Positions 54,510-62,056 of a stretch of 64,000 nt of DNA are shown here, in pieces. Source of the DNA: JAEXZL01 sp049943125 (GTDB lineage Bacteria > Bacillota > Clostridia > Clostridiales > Clostridiaceae). A program made the position numbers and the translations under genes. Numbering within the stretch: the first letter of the stretch is position 1; the number at the start of each line of letters is the position of its first letter. The notes beneath the pieces are model-generated. The model had not been told where the DNA came from, ran no database searches, and saw only the letters and a program-made list of their open reading frames with translations. The DNA is taken from positions 2,108,001 to 2,172,000 of the forward strand of contig NZ_CP188040.1 of assembly GCF_049943125.1 (NCBI RefSeq), written 5' to 3'.

Positions 54510-54536
54510 TTAAGCTTATAAAATTTCCACCGAAAT
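54510..54536 (+). promoter_or_regulatory. Candidate sigma28-type promoter of flagellin 2
   Basis: TTAA (54510-54513), 15 bp, ACCGAAAT (54529-54536). The same element as upstream of flagellin 1. Confidence 0.6.
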
Positions 54537-54579
54537 AATTATTACAAAGGAAAACTTATATAAGTCTTTGTAACAAAAA

Positions 54580-54619
54580 GGACAAGGAAGTCCGAATTCA
54601 AAATTCAAGGAGGAATTTT
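54580..54619 (+). promoter_or_regulatory. Double CsrA-type hairpin leader of flagellin 2
   Basis: Hairpin I: GGAC, loop AAGGAA, GTCC (54580-54593). Hairpin II: AAAATTC (54600-54606), loop AAGGAG, GAATTTT (54613-54619) over the Shine-Dalgarno sequence. Confidence 0.75.
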
Positions 54620-54622
54620 ATA

Positions 54623-55474
54623 ATGATTATTAATCACAATCTTAATGCTATGAATGCTCATAGAAATATGGGAATCAACAACACAGCTTCTGGTAAGGCT
54701 ATGGAGAAGCTTTCATCTGGTCTTAGAATTAACAGAGCTGGAGATGACGCAGCAGGTCTTGCTATCTCCGAAAAAATGAGAGGACAGATAAGAGGTCTTG
54801 ATCAAGCTTCAAGAAACTCTCAGGATGGTATTTCATTAATCCAAACTGCTGAAGGAGCTTTAAATGAAACTCACTCAATTCTTCAGAGAATGAGAGAACT
54901 AGTTGTTCAATCCGGTAATGAAGGAACTCAAGAAACAACTGATTTACAAGCAATACAGGATGAAATAAATGAATTAAATGATGAATTAACTGGAATAGCA
55001 AATAGAACTGCATTCAATGGAAAGAGTCTTTTACAAGGTGATTATGTAGGTAGTATTCAGATTGGAGCTAATGCAGAGCAAGTTCTTTCATTAGAAATTA
55101 ACTCAGCAGCAGGCCTTGGATTTGATGCGGATGATTTAGGAGTTAGTGATGTAGATGTAAATCCTGCGACTGCACCAGCAGCTGGGGACCCTAGTACTCA
55201 CGACGCTAATCTTGCTTTAGTTGATGCAGCTATAGCTAGCACTTCAGCAGCTCGTTCCAAGCTCGGTGCTAACCAGAATAGACTTGAGCATACTATAGCT
55301 AACTTAAACAATGCTTCAGAGAACTTAACCGCTGCAGAATCAAGAATAAGAGACGTTGACATGGCTAAGGAAATGATGAACTTCTCAAAGAACAACATCC
55401 TTAATCAAGCTGCTCAGGCTATGCTTGCACAAGCTAACACACAGCCACAGAACGTTCTTCAGTTATTAAGATAA
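54623..55474 (+). CDS. Flagellin 2
   Basis: A 283-residue flagellin, the shortest of the three. N- and C-terminal D0/D1 regions are almost identical to flagellin 3, differing at few codons. The variable middle (about 160-190) is short (FDADDLGVSDVDVNPATAPAAGDPS). There is no outer D2/D3 domain. The region before it (54313-54509) is AT-rich and holds only the promoter element and leader. Confidence 0.96.
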   Translation: MIINHNLNAMNAHRNMGINNTASGKAMEKLSSGLRINRAGDDAAGLAISEKMRGQIRGLDQASRNSQDGISLIQTAEGALNETHSILQRMRELVVQSGNEGTQETTDLQAIQDEINELNDELTGIANRTAFNGKSLLQGDYVGSIQIGANAEQVLSLEINSAAGLGFDADDLGVSDVDVNPATAPAAGDPSTHDANLALVDAAIASTSAARSKLGANQNRLEHTIANLNNASENLTAAESRIRDVDMAKEMMNFSKNNILNQAAQAMLAQANTQPQNVLQLLR

Positions 55475-55502
55475 TTAAATATAGTAATCACTAAGTAATT
55501 AA

Positions 55503-55545
55503 GCTGATTTATTGACCATTAGGTTAATAGGTCAGTTTTTTTATT
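55503..55545 (+). terminator. Terminator after flagellin 2
   Basis: GCTGATTTATTGACC pairs imperfectly with GGTTAATAGGTCAG around ATTA, then seven T. It is related in sequence to the terminator of flagellin 1, which fits gene duplication. Confidence 0.78.
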
Positions 55546-55748
55546 ATCAATATCATTTTTTATAATCATTTTGTAGAGAGTAAATCTTTCTAGCTATGGA
55601 TACTAATTCATGAGTATTTTTTGTAAGTTATATATAGTGTTAATAATAAGATATTGCTTTTTAAGAGCCGTATTATGTAGATATTTTAATTTATTATATA
55701 AGTTTATTATTAATAATAAAAAATGCTATAAAAATATGAAGGTTTCTC

Positions 55749-55775
55749 TTAAGCTTAAAAAATATCCTTCGAAAT
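55749..55775 (+). promoter_or_regulatory. Candidate sigma28-type promoter of flagellin 3
   Basis: TTAA (55749-55752), 15 bp, TTCGAAAT (55768-55775). The spacing is identical to the other two copies; the first two bases of the -10 differ. Confidence 0.55.
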
Positions 55776-55824
55776 ATTAAGTACAAGGTAAAACTTGTAA
55801 GCTTAAGCTTATAAAAATCTAAAA

Positions 55825-55861
55825 GGCAAGGATGCCGAATTAAAATTCAAGGAGGAATTTT
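55825..55861 (+). promoter_or_regulatory. Double CsrA-type hairpin leader of flagellin 3
   Basis: Hairpin I: GGC, loop AAGGAT, GCC (55825-55836), where the stem has changed on both sides and still pairs. Hairpin II: AAAATTC (55842-55848), loop AAGGAG, GAATTTT (55855-55861). Confidence 0.74.
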
Positions 55862-55864
55862 ATC

Positions 55865-56767
55865 ATGATTATTAATCACAATCTTAATGCTATGAATGCT
55901 CATAGAAATATGGGAATCAACAACACAGCTTCTGGTAAGGCTATGGAAAAGCTTTCATCTGGTCTTAGAATAAACAGAGCTGGAGATGACGCAGCAGGTC
56001 TTGCTATCTCTGAAAAAATGAGAGGACAGATAAGAGGTCTTGATCAGGCTTCAAGAAACTCTCAAGATGGTATATCATTAATCCAAACTGCTGAAGGAGC
56101 TTTAAATGAAACTCACTCAATTCTTCAGAGAATGAGAGAACTAGTTGTTCAATCCGGTAATGAAGGAACTCAAGAAGATACAGACTTACAAGCAATACAG
56201 GATGAAATAAATGAATTAAATGATGAATTAACTGGAATAGCAAATAGAACTGCATTCAATGGAAAGAGTCTTTTACAAGGCAATTATGAAGGAAAAATTC
56301 AGATTGGAGCTAATGCAAATCAGGTTCTTGATCTAACAATTAATTCAGGTAACAAATTAGATGCTGATGGAGACCCTGTTCAAGATGCTGATGGAAACGA
56401 TGTTATGCTTGGATTTAGTGCAGAAGATTTAGGAGTTAGTGCTGTAGATGTAAATCCTGCGACTGCACCAGTTGCTGGAGCCCCTAGCACTCATGACGCT
56501 AATCTTGCTCTAGTTGATGCGGCTATAGCTAGCACTTCAGCAGCTCGTTCCAAGCTTGGTGCTAACCAGAATAGACTTGAGCATACTATAGCTAACTTAA
56601 ACAATGCTTCAGAAAACTTAACTGCAGCTGAATCAAGAATAAGAGACGTTGATATGGCTAAGGAAATGATGAACTTCTCAAAGAACAACATCCTTAACCA
56701 AGCTGCTCAGGCTATGCTTGCTCAGGCTAATCAACAGCCACAGAACGTTCTTCAATTATTAAAGTAA
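55865..56767 (+). CDS. Flagellin 3
   Basis: A 300-residue flagellin with the same conserved ends as flagellin 2. The middle carries a short extra Asp-rich stretch (KLDADGDPVQDADGNDVMLGFSAEDLG) absent from copy 2, reminiscent of a calcium loop but probably just surface sequence. It ends with LLK rather than LLR. Followed by a strong terminator, so the glycosyltransferase gene is probably expressed separately. Confidence 0.96.
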   Translation: MIINHNLNAMNAHRNMGINNTASGKAMEKLSSGLRINRAGDDAAGLAISEKMRGQIRGLDQASRNSQDGISLIQTAEGALNETHSILQRMRELVVQSGNEGTQEDTDLQAIQDEINELNDELTGIANRTAFNGKSLLQGNYEGKIQIGANANQVLDLTINSGNKLDADGDPVQDADGNDVMLGFSAEDLGVSAVDVNPATAPVAGAPSTHDANLALVDAAIASTSAARSKLGANQNRLEHTIANLNNASENLTAAESRIRDVDMAKEMMNFSKNNILNQAAQAMLAQANQQPQNVLQLLK

Positions 56768-56775
56768 TTAAACCT

Positions 56776-56806
56776 TAAGAGTCGGAAGCTTCCGGCTCTT
56801 TATTTT
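56776..56806 (+). terminator. Terminator after flagellin 3
   Basis: AAGAGTCGGAA pairs with TTCCGGCTCTT around GC, one G-T pair, then TATTTTTAT. Confidence 0.88.
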
Positions 56807-56884
56807 TATATAGGGAAGCTTATTTAAGTTTTGTTCCTAATGATATGTAGCTTTCCATCTTTACTATTCATATAAATGTATAAG

Positions 56885-56933
56885 AACCTCACTAAGCTTG
56901 ATGTAAACTTCTATCAAACTCTTTGATGAGGTT
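56885..56933 (+). other. Long hairpin in the glycosyltransferase leader
   Basis: AACCTCA (56885-56891) and TGAGGTT (56927-56933) can pair, with a possible inner stem, followed by AATTTTATATAT. It may be an attenuator 28 bp before the ATG. Confidence 0.45.
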
Positions 56934-56961
56934 AATTTTATATATTTAATAGGAGATAATA

Positions 56962-57948
56962 ATGGAAAATGTTATAAAAACAAAACTTGAGGAAAGTAAT
57001 GGCAGTATAGAGAAAAAGAAAATTGCCTTTCTTGTAAAGGAGGGGTTAGATAGTTTTTTGGGAGAAATAATTGAAGGGTTATCTAAGGAATATGAGGTTA
57101 GAAAAATAATAGCTACTACCTATAATCATATTTTTGAGGGAATGGAATGGGCTGATATATGCTGGTTTGAGTGGTGTGATGAGCTTTTGGAATATGGGAG
57201 TAAGCATCCTTTAGCTGAGGAGAAAAAAATAATATGCAGGATTCATGGCTATGAGGTTTATAGTGAATTAATAAAGCTGCCCCAGTGGAATAAGGTCGAT
57301 GATTTGATACTGGTAGCACCTCATAGGAGAAGGTTATTTTTACAAAATATAAGAGGGATAAAGCTTGGAGGACTAAGAACCCATATAATTTACTGTGGGG
57401 TTAATAGTGATAAATATCCTTTGAACAAGAAGAAGAAGGGGTATAACCTTGGTTATTTGGGTTTTATCAATTATGTTAAGAATATTCCCTTAACCCTAGA
57501 AATCTTTAGAGAGCTCCATAACAGGGATGAAAGGTATAAGCTTTATATAGCTGGTAAGGTTCAGGATTTAAGGACCTTTGAGTATATTAAGTATTTCATA
57601 AAAGAAAATCATCTTCAGGACAACTTTGTCTTTGAAGGCTGGAAGGACCTAGAGGGCAAAAAAGACTTTTTGAAAAGAATAGATTATATGGTGATATCCA
57701 GTATAGATGAAGGTCTCTGTTATGCTGCTGCAGAGTCTATGTGTAGTGGAATTAAGCCAATACTTCACAATTGTGAGGGTTTAAAGGCTCATTATGGTAA
57801 AAAATATTTATTCAACACCATAGATGAGGCAGTAGCAATGATAGAAAGTGAAGAATATGCTTCTGAAGAATATAGAAGCTATATTGAAGAAAACTTTTCT
57901 CTAGATAAAGAGCTGGAGGAAATTAAAAAAATAATTACAAGATATTAA
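56962..57948 (+). CDS. GT-B glycosyltransferase next to flagellins
   Basis: A 328-residue family 4-like glycosyltransferase. The C-terminal donor-binding half is clear: NLGYLGFINYVKNIPLTLEIF, YIAGKVQD, FVFEGWKDLEG and SSIDEGLCYAAAESMCSG with the E-x7-E type ending. The N-terminal half is short and begins KKIAFLVKEGLDSFL. Its position right after three flagellin genes suggests flagellin O-glycosylation, as in other clostridia, but acceptor and sugar are unknown. AGGAGATAAT precedes the ATG. Confidence 0.87.
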   Translation: MENVIKTKLEESNGSIEKKKIAFLVKEGLDSFLGEIIEGLSKEYEVRKIIATTYNHIFEGMEWADICWFEWCDELLEYGSKHPLAEEKKIICRIHGYEVYSELIKLPQWNKVDDLILVAPHRRRLFLQNIRGIKLGGLRTHIIYCGVNSDKYPLNKKKKGYNLGYLGFINYVKNIPLTLEIFRELHNRDERYKLYIAGKVQDLRTFEYIKYFIKENHLQDNFVFEGWKDLEGKKDFLKRIDYMVISSIDEGLCYAAAESMCSGIKPILHNCEGLKAHYGKKYLFNTIDEAVAMIESEEYASEEYRSYIEENFSLDKELEEIKKIITRY

Positions 57949-57975
57949 AGTCATGAAGCTATTTATATAATAAAA

Positions 57976-58003
57976 GGTTCCAAGCTAATTAAGCTCTGGA
58001 ACC
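57976..58003. terminator. Bidirectional terminator
   Basis: GGTTCCA (57976-57982) pairs with TGGAACC (57997-58003) with an inner AGCT/AGCT pair, between convergent genes, T-rich on both sides. Confidence 0.78.
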
Positions 58004-58011
58004 CTATTTAT

Positions 58012-58263
58012 TTATATTTTTTTCCTTAAAGCTAAAATAGCTACAAAGCTCGCTGACATAGAGAAAAGATAAATACCTAATTGAAGGGAATCATGTGGTT
58101 TAGGTATAGAGACTGTAGAAATTTCTTCAGTAGCTGCCATATAGCTGTTACTCCAAGAATTATCCTTAGGCTCTAGAGCCGTAGCACTTCTTAGTGATGA
58201 TATATTAAGGAAGAAGGCTGTGAAAGCAAGAAGTAACAGAAGTTTTTTTGCTTTTCTTCTCAT
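58012..58263 (-). CDS. Small secreted protein with a degenerate sorting-like tail
   Basis: An 83-residue protein. Signal peptide about 1-30 (KKLLLLLAFTAFFLNISSLRSATALE). The C-terminus has IPKPHDSLQLG, a hydrophobic stretch (YLFSMSASFVAILAL) and basic end RKKI: the layout of a sortase substrate, but with PKPHDS where LPKTGD/S would be expected. It may therefore be membrane-anchored rather than wall-linked. Reverse ATG at 58263 after AAAAGGAG. Function unknown. Confidence 0.7.
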   Translation of the reverse strand: MRRKAKKLLLLLAFTAFFLNISSLRSATALEPKDNSWSNSYMAATEEISTVSIPKPHDSLQLGIYLFSMSASFVAILALRKKI

Positions 58264-58353
58264 GATAAATCTCCTTTTATATTTTATTTTCTCTGTTAAC
58301 AGAACTATTATAGAGGATATTTATTATCACTACCACAATAAAAATAAAAAATG

Positions 58354-58392
58354 AACCTAGTAATATGTGGGTTAAGCACATACTACTAGGTT
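58354..58392. terminator. Terminator between the small protein and rlmI-like genes
   Basis: AACCTAGTA (58354-58362) pairs with TACTAGGTT (58384-58392), and inner ATGTG with CACAT. On the minus strand it ends the methyltransferase transcript. Confidence 0.8.
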
Positions 58393-58396
58393 TATA

Positions 58397-59572
58397 TTAT
58401 ATCACCTGGAAAATGAAGAATTTTAAGTAATAAGACTCATCAGAACCCCAGAGTATTGGATGATCTGAGGATTGAGTTCTAAATTCCACTTGTCTAAGCT
58501 GTCTTTTTGCATCCTTTGCTGCTGCTGCTATGGTCTGGCGAAGAAGGTCCTCCTTCATGTAGTGGGAGCAGGAGCAGGTGATGAGATAGCCACCTTTTTT
58601 CACCATCTTTATTCCTCTAAGGTTAATTTCCTTATAGCCTCTTTTTGCACCCATTATGGTATCACGAGACTTGGTGAAGGCTGGGGGATCTAAAATAACT
58701 ACATCAAACTCTCTACCTTCACGAGCCCATAGAGGAAGAACATCGAAGGCGTTGTGTTTTTCAAATTTTACCGTATCCTGAAGGTTGTTTAGCTCTGCAT
58801 TTTTAGTAGCCCAGTCCACAGCATGCTGTGACACATCTACACCTAGAACAGATTTAGCTCCAGCTATTCCAGCATTTAAAGCAAAGGAGCCGGTGTGGGT
58901 GAAGCAGTCCAAGACTGTCTTATCCTTGCAGATTTTATGGATAGCTTTTCTGTTTTCCTTTTGATCCAGGAAGAAGCCGGTCTTTTGTCCTTCTGCCAGG
59001 TCTACAAGATACTTTACTCCGTTTTCTGTGATAATCACATTTGTATCAAAAGGCTCTGTAAGGAAGCCTTTTCTCTGCTCTAGCCCCTCCAGCTCACGGG
59101 TACCTATATCGCTTCTTTCATAAACTCCCTTTGCTCCATATTCCTCCACAAGAAGCTTAACAATTAACTCCCTATATCTATCCATCCCTAAGGTGGATAT
59201 CTGAATCACATAATAATCCTCATACTTATCTATAGTGAGCCCAGGAAGAAAATCTGCTTCTCCGAAGATAAAGCGGCAGCTAGAGGTGTCAATAACATCC
59301 TGTCTGTAGCTCCAGGCTTCCCTGAAGCGTTTCCTAAAGAAATCTATATTTATTTCCTCGTTAATATCCCTTGTCATTATTCTTATGGTCATCTTTGAAG
59401 CATCATTGATATAGCCCTTACCTAAGAATTCCTCCTTAGCACTATAAACCTCAACGATATCCCCATTAGTATATTCACCATCATAGCCATCTATTTCATC
59501 AGTATAAACCCAAGGATGGCCTTCCTTGAGATTCTTTCCTTTTCCACTATATAAATAAAATTTGCAGGACAT
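58397..59572 (-). CDS. rlmI: 23S rRNA m5C methyltransferase, RlmI-like
   Basis: A 391-residue SAM-dependent methyltransferase of the RlmI/YccW group that methylates 23S rRNA (C1962 in E. coli). An N-terminal PUA domain (HPWVYTDEIDGYDGEYTNGDIVEVYS) is followed by a RlmI-like linker domain and a Rossmann domain. VLDCFTHTGSFALNAG binds SAM, and the catalytic region has VILDPPAFTKSRD and TCSCSHYM with the nucleophile Cys. Reverse ATG at 59572 after AAAGGAGAGG. The gene has an isolated position. Confidence 0.92.
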   Translation of the reverse strand: MSCKFYLYSGKGKNLKEGHPWVYTDEIDGYDGEYTNGDIVEVYSAKEEFLGKGYINDASKMTIRIMTRDINEEINIDFFRKRFREAWSYRQDVIDTSSCRFIFGEADFLPGLTIDKYEDYYVIQISTLGMDRYRELIVKLLVEEYGAKGVYERSDIGTRELEGLEQRKGFLTEPFDTNVIITENGVKYLVDLAEGQKTGFFLDQKENRKAIHKICKDKTVLDCFTHTGSFALNAGIAGAKSVLGVDVSQHAVDWATKNAELNNLQDTVKFEKHNAFDVLPLWAREGREFDVVILDPPAFTKSRDTIMGAKRGYKEINLRGIKMVKKGGYLITCSCSHYMKEDLLRQTIAAAAKDAKRQLRQVEFRTQSSDHPILWGSDESYYLKFFIFQVI

Positions 59573-59800
59573 ATAATCCTCTCCTTTGTTATTGAAAAAT
59601 CCTGTAAAAATTATAGCATAAATAAAAATAAGTATATAGCTTTCTATAATTTATCCCTCATGGAAAACTTTTTATTCACCAGAAATACATAGAAAGTTTA
59701 CTTTTAATTGCTAAAGTGGTAAATTTAATGAGCAAAATAGGAAAATGTAAACGTACCGTCCTGTGGATAATTCTGAAAAATTTAAATAATTAATAATATT
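59573..59800. other. Divergent intergenic region before the T-box
   Basis: About 230 bp, AT-rich, separating rlmI from the T-box promoter. No gene, repeat or hairpin of note. Confidence 0.4.
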
Positions 59801-59801
59801 C

Positions 59802-59830
59802 TTGACACATTTTGTGATGGCGAGTAAAAT
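59802..59830 (+). promoter_or_regulatory. Strong sigmaA promoter of the T-box transcript
   Basis: A consensus TTGACA (59802-59807), a 17-bp spacer and TAAAAT (59825-59830). Transcription should begin near 59837. Confidence 0.88.
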
Positions 59831-59836
59831 AATCAA

Positions 59837-60102
59837 TAAATAAAGCAATGACCAAGAAAAAGTATGGCTTTGAAAGCTTTCAGAGAGCTGCCGGCTGGTG
59901 TGAGGCAGTAGTGAGTAAAGGTTTGAAGTTCTTTTTGGTAGCTGCACACTGAAAGGTTATAGTAGGCTGTGACGGGAGCGACCGTTATATCGCGGAACAA
60001 TAGTTGTTGTTTATTAAGGTCTATCTCCGGAAGGGTATAGATGAAGCAAGGTGGTAACACGGTTATTCAGCCGTCCCTGTAGTTGTACAGGGGCGTTTTT
60101 TT
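59837..60102 (+). ncRNA. T-box leader (tRNA-sensing riboswitch)
   Basis: Stem I has the AGTA S-turn (59847 region) and the AGAGAGCTGCCGG...GGTG element. The T-box motif AAGGTGGTAACACGG is at 60048-60062. The terminator is CGTCCCTGTA (60072-60081) with TACAGGGGCG (60086-60095) and seven T. The T-box bulge reads UGGU, which pairs with tRNAs having A at position 73. The specifier region reads GAAGTTC (59925-59931), consistent with UUC (Phe) or GUU (Val). A UGG at 59936 lies in the stem base, so Trp is unlikely. Uncharged tRNA should favour antitermination and expression of the ABC genes. Confidence 0.88.
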
Positions 60103-60154
60103 ATAACTAAATATATTTATTTTGTACTTTATATATAAAAAAGGAGTGGTAAAA

Positions 60155-61117
60155 ATGAAAAGATTAAAAAATATAACAGCAATTGCACTGTCTCTAATAG
60201 TACCAACAGTTATAGCCGGATGCTCACAAAGTGGTGGTAAGAAGGACGGTACCTATACCGTAGGAATAGTTCAGCTAGTAGAGCACAATGCCTTAGACTC
60301 TGCTACAGAAGGATTTCAAGATGCTCTAAAGGAAAAGCTTGGTGATAAGGTAGAATTTGACTTCCAAAATGCTCAGGGAGAACAGACCAATGCAGCTACC
60401 ATAGTAACCAAATTTGTTAACGATGGTGTTGATTTAATCATGGCAAATGCTACAAATGCTGTTAAGGCAGCTCGTGAGGCTACCTCTGAGATTCCTATAG
60501 TAGGTACCTCCGTTACAGATTATGTTGAATCAGGTCTCGTAGCCTCCGATGAAAAACCTGGTGAAAACCTAACAGGAGCTTCTGATAACAACCCCGTGGA
60601 AGTTCAGGTAGAACTAATGGGAGAGCTTGCTCCTGAGGTTAAGACGGTAGGTATAGTTTATTCCTCCTCTGAGGAAAACTCAAAGATTCAGGCCGATGAA
60701 GCTCAGGCTGCCTTTGAAGCTAAGGGCTACACCGTTAAGCAGTATACCGCTGCCGATTCTAATGAGCTACAATCTGTTGTAACTGCAGCAACCGCTGAGG
60801 TAGATGCCTTTTATGAGCCAACAGATAACCTAGTAGCATCTAATATGGAAATAATAAAAAATGTTACAGTACCTGCGGGCAAGCCTGTTATAACGGGAGA
60901 GCAGAGCATGGCTGAGGTTGGAGGTCTTGCAACCTACTCTATAGACTACTATGACTTAGGCTATGAAGCAGGACTTATGGCTCATGACATCCTGGTTAAT
61001 GGAAAGAATCCAGGAGAAATGCCTATATTCCATTTTGATACAAGCAATCTAAAGCTTTATATAAATGAAGAAATAGCAGGGGAGCTAGGAATTACCATTC
61101 CTGATTCTCTTAAATAA
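60155..61117 (+). CDS. ABC importer substrate-binding lipoprotein (TrpX/ABC_sub_bind type)
   Basis: A 320-residue lipoprotein. Signal peptide with lipobox IAGC (Cys22). Core VGIVQLVEHNALDSATEGFQDALKEKLG, VANATNAVKAAREATSEIPIVGTSVTDYV and STSEENSK-type VGIVYSSSEENSK match the ABC_sub_bind family linked to aromatic amino-acid uptake and commonly T-box controlled. The ATG at 60155 follows AAGGAG; the earlier ATG at 60122 lies upstream of that site. First gene of the three-gene importer. Confidence 0.87.
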   Translation: MKRLKNITAIALSLIVPTVIAGCSQSGGKKDGTYTVGIVQLVEHNALDSATEGFQDALKEKLGDKVEFDFQNAQGEQTNAATIVTKFVNDGVDLIMANATNAVKAAREATSEIPIVGTSVTDYVESGLVASDEKPGENLTGASDNNPVEVQVELMGELAPEVKTVGIVYSSSEENSKIQADEAQAAFEAKGYTVKQYTAADSNELQSVVTAATAEVDAFYEPTDNLVASNMEIIKNVTVPAGKPVITGEQSMAEVGGLATYSIDYYDLGYEAGLMAHDILVNGKNPGEMPIFHFDTSNLKLYINEEIAGELGITIPDSLK

Positions 61118-61141
61118 AGAACTAAATTTGGAGGAATTAAT

Positions 61142-62056
61142 ATGAACGTAACTGCACTATTAAACTCATTACCCGGTTCCATAGCTCAGGGTCTTATCTG
61201 GGGAATAATGGCCTTAGGATTATATATTAGCTACAAGCTGCTAGATTATGCAGACCTTACGGTGGATGGAAGCCTATGTACCGGAGGTGCAGTAGCGGCT
61301 ATATGTATAATAAATGGTGTGAGCCCATGGATAGCTATTATATTTGCTGCCTTAGCTGGAATGGCAGCAGGAGCTATAACAGGAATTCTCCATACAGCTC
61401 TTGGTATACCAGCTATTTTATCTGGAATATTAACACAGCTTGCCTTATACTCCATTAACATGAGAATAATGGGAAAGGCAAATATAACCGTCAGTGTAAC
61501 AGAATATGATCTTCTGGTGAGTATAAGATATAATAACAAATCTATAATCATAGGTGTTATTTTTGTAGCTGCTCTAGTAGCATTGATGTACTGGTTCTTT
61601 GGAACTGAGCTTGGTTCTGCCTTAAGAGCTACAGGAAACAATCCCAATATGTCTAGAGCTCAGGGAATAAACACTAATGTAATTAAGGTTTTAGGATTAA
61701 CCCTTTCCAATGGTTTAGTAGGACTTTCTGGTGGCTTATATGCACAATATCAGGGCAATGCTGATATCAATATGGGGCGTGGTGCAATTGTTATTGGTCT
61801 AGCTTCCATAATAATCGGAGAGGTCATCATAGGTGCAAGGAGAAGCTTTGCTGTAAAGCTAACCTCTGCGGCTATAGGGTCAATTATCTATTATATTGTA
61901 ATAGCAGTTGTTCTTTGGCTGGGGCTTTCGACACAAGATCTGAAGCTCTTCTCAGCAGTGACCGTAGCAGTATTTTTGTCTATACCTTATATCAAGAGTA
62001 ATTATAAAGGAAGGCTAGCATTAAATATAAGAAGGGAGGGAAGGAGTAATGCTTAA
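61142..62056 (+). CDS. ABC importer permease (LivH-like)
   Basis: A 304-residue inner-membrane permease of the BPD_transp_2/LivH group, with about 8-9 hydrophobic segments. ALGLYISYKLLDYADLTVDGS and LRATGNNPNMSRAQGIN are conserved; the second is the ATPase-contact region. TTTGGAGGAATTAAT precedes the ATG. It overlaps the ATPase gene by 8 bp. Confidence 0.9.
   Translation: MNVTALLNSLPGSIAQGLIWGIMALGLYISYKLLDYADLTVDGSLCTGGAVAAICIINGVSPWIAIIFAALAGMAAGAITGILHTALGIPAILSGILTQLALYSINMRIMGKANITVSVTEYDLLVSIRYNNKSIIIGVIFVAALVALMYWFFGTELGSALRATGNNPNMSRAQGINTNVIKVLGLTLSNGLVGLSGGLYAQYQGNADINMGRGAIVIGLASIIIGEVIIGARRSFAVKLTSAAIGSIIYYIVIAVVLWLGLSTQDLKLFSAVTVAVFLSIPYIKSNYKGRLALNIRREGRSNA

Noticed and set aside
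59936..59938. UGG as a Trp specifier codon in the T-box leader
   Set aside because: It falls in the base of stem I, and the T-box bulge UGGU does not match G73 of tRNA-Trp. Not fully excluded without a structure model.
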